Assembly (NCBI GenBank): GCA_036518955.1
Contig: DATDMG010000336.1
Span: 1-10,925, forward strand
Source: DATDMG01 sp036518955
GTDB taxonomy: Bacteria > Actinomycetota > Actinomycetes > Actinomycetales > Kineosporiaceae
DNA: 10,925 nt
Direction of reading: 5' to 3'
In this document: positions 6,434 to 10,925 of the stretch, piece after piece
Layout: each line of letters opens with the position of its first letter
Numbering within the stretch: position 1 is the first letter of the stretch
Position numbers and translations under genes: made by a program
Notes under the pieces: model-generated
The model's input: only the letters and a program-made list of their open reading frames with translations
What the model was told of the DNA's origin: nothing
The model's database searches: none

Positions 6434-7141
6434 TCACGTGAACAGGGGCGGCAGCAGGAACAGCATCGTGGTGGACCACGTCACGTGCGTGATCACCGGC
6501 GCCAGGACGCCGCCGCTGGCCCGCCGCTGCAGCGCCAGGACGGCACCCAGGGTGACCGCAGCGAAGACGAGCACGGGGTTCAATGTCGCCACGGTGGCCA
6601 GGGCGTACACGAGCGTGGAGGCGGTCACCGCACGGTGTCGCCCGATGGCCGCGTAGAGGCCGCCCCGGAAGAAGATCTCCTCCGCGATGCCGTTGAGCAC
6701 GGTGATCACGGCGACCAGGCCGAGACGGCCGTGGCGGGCGTGCGCCAAGACGTGCTCCACCTCCGTGTGCAGCGGTGAGATCTGGCGCACGATGAGACCC
6801 CCTGCGAGGAAGACGAGTGCCGCCGCCAGCCCGGTGAGGAACCCGCCCCGCACCGGACGGCGCAAGGATCCGCGCACCGGCAGGTAACCCAGGTGCAGGC
6901 GACCGGACAACAGGCCGCCCGCCGTCCAGATCAGCGCCAGCAGCAACGACAGCGGGTAGAACGCCGCGTCGCCGGGCGGCAGGGCGAGGGAGATCCCGAG
7001 CACCACGGCGCCGATCACGAGCGTCGACGCGACGATCACGCGTCGCCGCCGGAACCGTCCGTCCGGCTCCGTGTGATCGCGGGGGACCGGGTCGACGAAC
7101 GATCCCCACAAGGCGCGGTCGATGCCGGCGCGCCACGCCAT
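6434..7141 (-). CDS. CPBP family intramembrane glutamic endopeptidase (CAAX protease-like, ABI)
   Basis: A 235-residue polytopic membrane protein, predicted to cleave within the membrane like Rce1-type proteases. Hydrophobic segments lie near residues 36-54, 60-78, 100-118, 140-152, 172-186, 188-204 and 222-232. The first catalytic motif is intact: GIAEEIFFRGGLY, with Glu154-Glu155 and Arg159. The HxxxN/W-like motif appears as ITHVTWS with His219. The usual second motif FxxxH is not evident, since the helix reads TLVYALATVATLNPVLVFAA; I believe this variant occurs in actinobacterial CPBP proteins. The ATG at 7139-7141 shares its A with the TGA of the upstream gene (TGATG), so translation is probably coupled. 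A GTG one codon earlier is an alternative start. Substrates are unknown. In bacteria the family appears in bacteriocin self-immunity and in processing of membrane proteins, but nothing nearby identifies a bacteriocin. Confidence 0.88.
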   Translation of the reverse strand: MAWRAGIDRALWGSFVDPVPRDHTEPDGRFRRRRVIVASTLVIGAVVLGISLALPPGDAAFYPLSLLLALIWTAGGLLSGRLHLGYLPVRGSLRRPVRGGFLTGLAAALVFLAGGLIVRQISPLHTEVEHVLAHARHGRLGLVAVITVLNGIAEEIFFRGGLYAAIGRHRAVTASTLVYALATVATLNPVLVFAAVTLGAVLALQRRASGGVLAPVITHVTWSTTMLFLLPPLFT

Positions 7142-8058
7142 CACGTGGCCGCCGCAGCGGCGCCCGCCCGGCTCCTGCGGTGATCCGCCAGCGCCAGCCG
7201 GACGGCGTCGTCGTACCCCATCGCCGGGCCCGGAACGATCTCGTAGATCGAGTGATCGGTGACGACCACCTCGTTCACCATCGACTCGACGAGGGTGCGG
7301 GCGGTGGCCGTGTCCACGTCCGTCACAAGCGACAGCCATCGCGAAGACAGGCCCGGGGTCAGCAGCGGGACGCTCACGTTGCGCAGCCGCTTGCCCATGA
7401 TGTCCGCGGCACGTCGCATCATCTCGAGGTAGCTCAACACCTCGGGGCCGCCGATCTCGAAGGTCCTTCCCCGGGCCTGCGGCGGCTCCAGCACGCCGAC
7501 GAGGTAACGGATCACGTCCGGCAGGGCGATCGGCTGGGTCCGGGTGTGCACCCACCGAGGTGTCACCATCGCCGGCAGGTGGTCGACCAACTGGCGGGTG
7601 AGTTCCCAGGAGATCCCGCCGTGGCCGATCACCACCGCGGCCCGCAGCACGGTCACGGGCACGCCGGCCAGCGGCAGCAGCTGTTCCACCTGGCGGCGCG
7701 AGGCCAGGTGCGGCGACAGCCGACCATCGTCGACGCCCAGGCCTCCGAGGTAGATCACGCGGTCGACACCCGCGTCCGCAGCCGCCCCGCCGAAGGTGAC
7801 GGCGGCGTCGGCGTCCCTGTCCTCGAAGTCGTCGGACCCCAGGGCGTGCACCAGGTAGTACGCGGCCCGGGTCCCGTTGAGCGCCTCGCGCAGGCTGCCC
7901 TCGTCGGCGACGTCCCCGAACACCGGGGCGCCGGCACCGTCGTAGCGGCCCGGGTTCCGCGTCATCGCCCGGACGGCGTAGCCCTCCGCGGTCAGCGCGG
8001 CGCAGAGCCGGGAGCCGATGAAGCCGGACGCGCCGGACACCAGGACAGGGGTCGACAT
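7141..8058 (-). CDS. NAD(P)-binding Rossmann-fold protein, YbjT-like atypical SDR (SDR_a5)
   Basis: A 305-residue cytosolic protein that starts MSTPVLVSGASGFIGSRLCA, the nucleotide-binding GxxGxxG of extended or atypical short-chain dehydrogenases. AYYLVHALGSDDFEDRDADA follows, with a conserved HALG after beta 4, then VIYLGGLGVDDGRLSPHLAS and RRQVEQLL. In place of the classical YxxxK catalytic pair this subgroup has S..HL.SR..VE. GVPVTVLRAAVVIGHGGISW and a C-terminal FEIGGPEVLSYLEMMRR complete the NmrA/YbjT-like pattern. Such proteins bind NAD(P) and act as reductases or epimerase-like redox sensors; the substrate here is unknown. The ATG at 8056-8058 is preceded by TGAGG two bases upstream, a close ribosome site. 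It is coupled to the CPBP protease by a TGATG overlap, so the two are co-transcribed and may work at the same membrane process. The Ala-rich end (AGAAAAAT) is usual. Confidence 0.88.
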   Translation of the reverse strand: MSTPVLVSGASGFIGSRLCAALTAEGYAVRAMTRNPGRYDGAGAPVFGDVADEGSLREALNGTRAAYYLVHALGSDDFEDRDADAAVTFGGAAADAGVDRVIYLGGLGVDDGRLSPHLASRRQVEQLLPLAGVPVTVLRAAVVIGHGGISWELTRQLVDHLPAMVTPRWVHTRTQPIALPDVIRYLVGVLEPPQARGRTFEIGGPEVLSYLEMMRRAADIMGKRLRNVSVPLLTPGLSSRWLSLVTDVDTATARTLVESMVNEVVVTDHSIYEIVPGPAMGYDDAVRLALADHRRSRAGAAAAAT

Positions 8059-8498
8059 CGCCTCAGTGTTGCCCGGCACCGAGCGCCCGCCATTCCACCC
8101 GCGTCGGGGTGGGCCGGCCGTTCGCCGGGCAGCGGTGAGACCGCGACCGCGAGGATGACCGGCACGACGGCCGACGGTGGACCAGAGCGTTCCGATTCGG
8201 CTTCGCCGCGCCGGTCCGAACCGACCGCCGACGTGGCGGAACCGGATGCGCGGCGCTGAGGGCGTCCCGCCATTGCGTGCGTACATCGCGGACGCGCCTC
8301 CGCCGTCGCGTCCCCCGTGCAACTGCGGGCGCTGCGGGCGCTCCGGCTGCCCCGGGTACGGGCACCGCGTACCTCGCCGGCGAGAGCACCACGGGCCGAC
8401 TGCTGGCACGCCATCTCGTCCAGGTGCGGAGCGCGGGGATCGAGTCAGGCGACCCGCTCCCCCAGGACGAACCAACCGTGGAAGTGCCCGGTTGCGGG
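8059..8498. other. 440-bp gap between the NAD(P)-binding gene and the HNH gene
   Basis: No gene is supported here. Several frames are open on both strands because stop codons are rare at this GC content. A plus-strand frame reads PPCNCGRCGRSGCPGYGH near 8310-8365, Cys-rich but without a start signal or flanking coding character. The promoter of the minus-strand NAD(P)-binding/CPBP pair should lie in the right part of the gap, but I see no convincing -35/-10 pair. Just after the HNH stop (8499-8501) the minus strand has GCCCG-caac-CGGGC, a five-base-pair hairpin without a T run, which could be a weak terminator. Confidence 0.4.
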
Positions 8499-9449
8499 CT
8501 ACGCCGCCCGGAACCGGGCGTAACGCCGCTCGAGCCGGTCCGGGTCCGGCCGGTCGGCCAGGCGCTCGGGCACTCGCATGAGCGAGTGCCCGTGATGCTC
8601 CTGCAGGCCGTGCCGCAGCATCGGACCGTCGATCTCCGCCAGCAGATCGTGCCGGATCTCGACCACGAGGTCCGGCCGGATCCCCAGGATGTGGCTGTCG
8701 TACGCCGCATGATGGATCTTGCATAGGGCCAGCCCGTTCGACACCACCGCCAGCCCGTCCGCCTCGACGTCCGGCACGATGTGCGCGGCGTCCAGCAACT
8801 CCCGATGCCGCAGCGAGCAGACCGCACAGGCCGTCCGGTACGCCATCATCACCTGGCCGGCGAACAACGGCTGATGCAGCCGCCGCCGAGTCTCGGCCAC
8901 CAGATACCGCCGCAGCACGCCCTCGATCGGGGTGTCCCCCACCAGCCCGGGCGCCTCTGTCGTCGGCGCCAGCACGAACTGGTCCAGCAGCGGCTCCTCC
9001 TTCACCAGGAACACCGGGAAGATCGCCTGGAACACCCCCGGCGCCTCACCGTAGAACCACAGCAACGGCACCTGGGCCACCATCGCGTTCCGCAGCCCCT
9101 CGTTCTCCGCCCGCCCGTGCACGTCCCGGCGCAGCTTGTACCGGTGCAACCCGTCCGGCCCGATCGCGTCGTCGTACGGCCGCACCCCACCCGACTTCGC
9201 CACCGCCGTCACGATCGACAACGCCGACATCCACCCCGCCGGACGCCGGATCCCCCGCCCCCGATCCACCAACGGGAACCGCCGCCCACGCCAGACGAAG
9301 TCCCCCGCCAACTGGGCCCGGGTGACCGGAACCTGCCCGTCCCGCGTCACCATCGCCACCCACCGCAGGGCAGCCGCACGGATCTCGTCCTCCTCCGACA
9401 CACCCGGCACGGACGGATCATGTCCCACCAGCGCCCACCGATCAACCAT
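8499..9449 (-). CDS. Stand-alone HNH endonuclease (HNH_2 type, restriction-endonuclease-like)
   Basis: A 316-residue protein from the ATG at 9447-9449 (MVDRWALVGHDPSVPGVSEE); the frame is open further up to a TTG at 9522, and a GTG at 9401 is also possible. The C-terminal third is a complete HNH nuclease domain: Cys208 and Cys211 in ACAVCSLRHRELLDAAHIVP with His223, Asn238 in GLAVVSNGLALCKIHHAAYD with His246/His247, then HILGIRPDLVVEI and DGPMLRHGLQEHHGHSL. The N-terminal part (EIRAAALRWVAMVTRDGQVP, then RPYDDAIGPDGLHRYKLRRD and RNAMVAQVPLLWFYG) matches the usual partner domain of this family, often annotated as a putative restriction endonuclease. No methyltransferase lies in the window, so modification-dependent cleavage or solitary defence is possible but not shown. 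The upstream membrane-protein gene, 71 bases away on the same strand, may be co-transcribed. Confidence 0.9.
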   Translation of the reverse strand: MVDRWALVGHDPSVPGVSEEDEIRAAALRWVAMVTRDGQVPVTRAQLAGDFVWRGRRFPLVDRGRGIRRPAGWMSALSIVTAVAKSGGVRPYDDAIGPDGLHRYKLRRDVHGRAENEGLRNAMVAQVPLLWFYGEAPGVFQAIFPVFLVKEEPLLDQFVLAPTTEAPGLVGDTPIEGVLRRYLVAETRRRLHQPLFAGQVMMAYRTACAVCSLRHRELLDAAHIVPDVEADGLAVVSNGLALCKIHHAAYDSHILGIRPDLVVEIRHDLLAEIDGPMLRHGLQEHHGHSLMRVPERLADRPDPDRLERRYARFRAA

Positions 9450-9520
9450 CCAGCCGAGCGCGGGCAACCCAACCGGGAGAGGAATGCAGGATCCGCTGCT
9501 GTAGTACTGGGGCGCGGGCG

Positions 9521-10162
9521 TCAACCGATGACCATGCTGACCATGACGTTGCCCGTGCCGCCGATGTCGCCCTCGTCGCGGACCGACAGCCGCAGATCAC
9601 CGCGTCGATAGTGCCGGACGGGGCCGGAGCCGGGGTCGACCCGGGCCCAGCCGAGCGCTTGGAGGCGGGCATCGATGCGCGCGTCCACCTGGACCACCGT
9701 CCCGGGGACCACGAACGTGTCGGAGCAGGTTCCGCCACGGTTTCCCATCGGCGCCGCGATGGTGTACGGCAGATGCAATTCGTCGAAGGCTGCCACCCGA
9801 GTGGGAATGCAGGCGACCCTCGCCCGGGCCTCACCCTGGTCGTGTCGCCACACCCCGATCAGCCCGGCCACGGCCACGCCCACGATGGCGAATGACACGA
9901 TGACCCCGAGCACGACAGGTCCGGCGACCCGGCGTCCGATCAGGCGCATCGCCGCCCAGAGCAACGGCCAGGCGAGCACGCCGACCAGCCCCCCGCCCAG
10001 GACGACGGAGACGAGGCGGGGCCCGATCGACGCGCCGGACACGTCCGAGCCATACTCCTCGGCGACCCCGTAGGCGAATCCCAGCCCCCCGTAGAGCACG
10101 ATCCCCGCCGTCAGTACCAGCGCTGCCGCCGCCAGGTCACGCTGCACCGGGCGTCCGCTCAT
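9521..10162 (-). CDS. Three-helix membrane protein with extracytoplasmic C-terminal domain, unknown function
   Basis: A 213-residue protein starting MSGRPVQRDLAAAALVLTAG at the ATG 10160-10162, with a G-run (seven G, minus strand) about seven bases upstream as a probable ribosome site. Hydrophobic helices lie near residues 10-31, 50-70 and 80-105. After VWRHDQGEARARVACIP the remaining 105 residues are soluble and probably outside the cell. They contain two cysteines (118 and 146) that could form a disulfide and end RRGDLRLSVRDEGDIGGTGN then VMVSMVIG. This soluble part, with LPYTIAAPMGNRGG and VDARIDARLQALGWARV, looks like a compact alpha/beta domain of the sort found in actinobacterial exported hypothetical proteins. 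No family recognised. It precedes the HNH gene by 71 bases on the same strand, but nothing in the protein itself suggests a defence role. Confidence 0.75.
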   Translation of the reverse strand: MSGRPVQRDLAAAALVLTAGIVLYGGLGFAYGVAEEYGSDVSGASIGPRLVSVVLGGGLVGVLAWPLLWAAMRLIGRRVAGPVVLGVIVSFAIVGVAVAGLIGVWRHDQGEARARVACIPTRVAAFDELHLPYTIAAPMGNRGGTCSDTFVVPGTVVQVDARIDARLQALGWARVDPGSGPVRHYRRGDLRLSVRDEGDIGGTGNVMVSMVIG

Positions 10163-10451
10163 CACAACCCCCCCACGGTAAGTCTGCCCGGGGCCAGCAG
10201 ACCGACCGATGACGTTCGTCCCGTCCCTGACGGGCGACGACGGCCGGCGCCGGTGTGTGAACATCGCTCGTGCCGGGTCATTGGGCACGGTGTCGAGGTC
10301 GAGGGTCGGTTCTTCTGCTGCGCCCACTGCGCGCATGCCGGCGGCGGCCCGGCAGCTGCTGAGATCCGGGACGCGGTCTCCGCCCGGGCCCCTCTGTGAC
10401 CAGCTCTCGGTGACGAGGTCCCTCCCAGGTAGCCTCGTGGCTCCGACCTAT
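10163..10451. other. Upstream region of the membrane-protein gene, no gene seen
   Basis: Open frames occur on both strands but lack starts and motifs. On the minus strand TACCGT lies about 20 bases before the ATG of the membrane protein and could serve as a -10 box, without a matching -35. Nothing else is supported here. Confidence 0.3.
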
Positions 10452-10475
10452 CCGTCAGCAGACCGTCAGCAGACC
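10452..10475. repeat. Tandem duplication of CCGTCAGCAGA
   Basis: The 11-mer CCGTCAGCAGA occurs twice head to tail (10452-10462 and 10463-10473), followed by CC. It is an exact duplication one helical turn long, so it might be a pair of protein-binding half sites or a simple slippage event. Confidence 0.6.
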
Positions 10476-10477
10476 AA

Positions 10478-10503
10478 GTGACACCAGCCGCAATGGGTGA
10501 CAC
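10478..10503. repeat. Direct repeat GTGACAC spaced 19 bp
   Basis: GTGACAC is at 10478-10484 and again at 10497-10503, 19 bases apart start to start, close to two helical turns. It immediately follows the 11-bp tandem repeat and precedes the tRNA-Pro fragment. It may be an operator or recombination accessory site. There is no direct evidence of function. Confidence 0.35.
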
Positions 10504-10562
10504 GTGGCGGAACACGCCGGCGCAGCTCACAGAGCCGCTGTTGACGACGTCGGAGGTGGCTA

Positions 10563-10612
10563 CGGGGTTCGGGACGAAGAGGCCGTGGGTTCACATCCCG
10601 CCACCCCGACCC
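10563..10612 (+). pseudogene. tRNA-Pro(CGG), 3' half only (deleted tRNA gene or attachment-site scar)
   Basis: From 10567 the sequence matches the 3' half of actinobacterial tRNA-Pro. The anticodon loop TTCGGGA (10568-10574) has anticodon CGG. It is followed by the 3' anticodon strand CGAAG, variable AGGCC, T-stem GTGGG/CCGCC-type pairing (10585-10589 with 10597-10601), acceptor CACCCCG (10602-10608), discriminator A, then CCC where CCA could end. The T-loop is TTCACAT, whereas the usual one is TTCAAAT. The D-arm and the 5' anticodon strand are missing. Directly before the match lies CGGGG (10563-10567), which would pair with CCCCG of the acceptor. So either the tRNA gene has an internal deletion of about 30 bases, or this is the 3' duplicate left by an element that integrates into tRNA-Pro. 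It cannot fold as a functional tRNA. Confidence 0.8.
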
Positions 10613-10656
10613 AATGTCGCGGGTCAGAGGCATGAGAGCCTCTGACCAGCGACATT
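10613..10656 (+). terminator. Long hairpin directly after the tRNA-Pro fragment
   Basis: AATGTCGC (10613-10620) pairs with GCGACATT (10649-10656) and GGTCAGAGGC (10622-10631) with GCCTCTGACC (10638-10647). This gives 18 base pairs with a single G/A mismatch and a six-base loop ATGAGA. Two further T follow (ATTTTG in all). Position and shape suit the transcription terminator of the tRNA-Pro gene. The stem is symmetric enough to act on either strand, and its survival next to a broken tRNA suggests the whole 3' end was carried as one block. Confidence 0.6.
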
Positions 10657-10795
10657 TTGCAGTGCAAGAGACGCCCCATTGGGAGAATCTGGGAGACGAT
10701 CTTGACGTGATCGCCTCAGCGGAGCCGGCGGTCAGCGTCGTCGCCGCCGCTCCGTGCAGGCCGCCGACCAGGGCGTTCTTGCCGCCCGACGGTGC

Positions 10796-10830
10796 GTCTT
10801 GGGAGGCAAGACTTCTCCCCTGAGAAGTGG
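10796..10830 (-). terminator. Tandem hairpins after the right-edge gene
   Basis: Downstream of the minus-strand stop at 10839 lie two perfect stems: ACTTCTC/GAGAAGT (10811-10817 with 10822-10828, four-base loop) and GTCTTG/CAAGAC (10796-10801 with 10807-10812, five-base loop). There is no T run, as is common for GC-rich actinobacterial terminators. GAAGTGGC (10824-10831) can instead pair with GCCACTTC (10847-10854), which overlaps the end of the gene, so two alternative folds exist. Confidence 0.45.
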
Positions 10831-10838
10831 CCGCCAGT

Positions 10839-10925
10839 TCACTTGCGCCACTTCGTGTGTGTCAACGGCACGCGCGACGGCCGCCCGTTGGGAACGATCT
10901 CTCCGCCCTCCCCCAACACGCCGGG
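10839..10925 (-). CDS. C-terminus of an unknown gene entering from the right edge
   Basis: A minus-strand frame is open from the window edge to TGA 10839-10841 and reads GVLGEGGEIVPNGRPSRVPL then THTKWRK. Third positions are almost all G or C, and the stop is followed at once by hairpins that look like a terminator, so this is probably the true end of a gene. Only about 28 residues are visible and the family is not recognised. Being next to a tRNA scar, an integrase or another element gene is conceivable, but no integrase motif is present in this piece. Confidence 0.4.
   Translation of the reverse strand, partial: PGVLGEGGEIVPNGRPSRVPLTHTKWRK

Noticed and set aside
5990..6778. Plus-strand open frame across the small acidic gene and the CPBP 3' end
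   Set aside because: No motif and it crosses two minus-strand genes; antisense artefact apart from the short zinc-ribbon-like piece noted separately, which is in a different frame.
7180..8259. Long plus-strand open frame opposite the NAD(P)-binding gene
   Set aside because: Translation is His/Arg/Gln-rich and repetitive with no motif; it is the usual antisense shadow of a GC-rich gene whose minus-strand product is clear.
8310..8365. Cys-rich plus-strand peptide CNCGRCGRSGCPGYGH
   Set aside because: No start, no conserved flanks, and GGC/TGC-rich DNA readily gives Cys/Gly/Arg; not a supported peptide gene.
8781..9611. Long plus-strand open frame opposite the HNH gene
   Set aside because: Pro/Arg/His-rich low-complexity product; the minus strand carries a complete HNH domain.
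8059..10162. A defence island built from HNH nuclease, CPBP protease and membrane protein
   Set aside because: The CPBP gene belongs to a separate coupled pair with the NAD(P)-binding gene, no methylase, helicase or toxin partner is present, and each family has housekeeping members.
10519..10527. GGCGCAGCT upstream of the tRNA-Pro fragment, like the D-arm of tRNA-Pro
   Set aside because: The spacing to the anticodon loop is about 20 bases too long and neither the D-stem 3' strand nor the 5' acceptor can be formed; probably chance, though a disrupted tRNA cannot be fully excluded.
1..10925. CRISPR array or rRNA genes
   Set aside because: No regularly spaced repeats of 20-40 bases and no rRNA-like conserved blocks were seen on either strand.

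Overview
This is a very GC-rich window with strong G/C bias at third codon positions and several GTG starts. That points to an actinomycete. The gene content (class I photolyase, YbjT-type NAD(P)-binding protein, HNH_2-type nuclease, CPBP protease, adaptor/ATPase/permease export genes) fits Streptomyces or Micromonosporaceae relatives, but the genus cannot be fixed from the sequence.

Layout. (1) 1-1058, plus strand: the C-terminal three quarters of an intact-looking deoxyribodipyrimidine photolyase, running off the left edge. (2) About 1.2-5.6 kb: a gene graveyard. It holds a short IS630-type transposase N-terminus, an intact TMEM175-type membrane protein (minus strand), a frameshifted unknown secreted protein joined to the first 40 codons of an ABC permease, an ABC ATPase that has lost its Walker B segment, a probable C-terminal scrap of the membrane-fusion adaptor of the same export system, the C-terminal part of an MBL-fold hydrolase, and an N-terminally truncated, twice-frameshifted IS66 transposase that butts directly onto the MBL fragment. 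(3) 5.78-6.13 kb, minus strand: a small acidic protein of unknown function. (4) 6.43-8.06 kb, minus strand: a translationally coupled pair, an NAD(P)-binding YbjT-like protein followed by a CPBP intramembrane protease. (5) 8.5-10.16 kb, minus strand: a three-helix membrane protein of unknown function followed by a stand-alone HNH endonuclease. (6) 10.16-10.84 kb: a non-coding stretch with short tandem repeats, the 3' half of a tRNA-Pro(CGG) gene, a near-perfect 18-bp hairpin right after it, and a double hairpin that ends a minus-strand gene entering from the right edge.

Interpretation. The genes flanking the decayed zone are open and have intact motifs. The zone itself holds pieces of at least five unrelated genes and two different insertion-sequence families, so real decay and deletion is a better explanation than general sequencing error. 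The truncated tRNA-Pro is the clearest sign of a past integration or deletion. I found no CRISPR array and no convincing new multi-gene system. The items most worth a second look are the tRNA-Pro scar, the unrecognised secreted protein, the HNH/membrane-protein pair and the small acidic protein.
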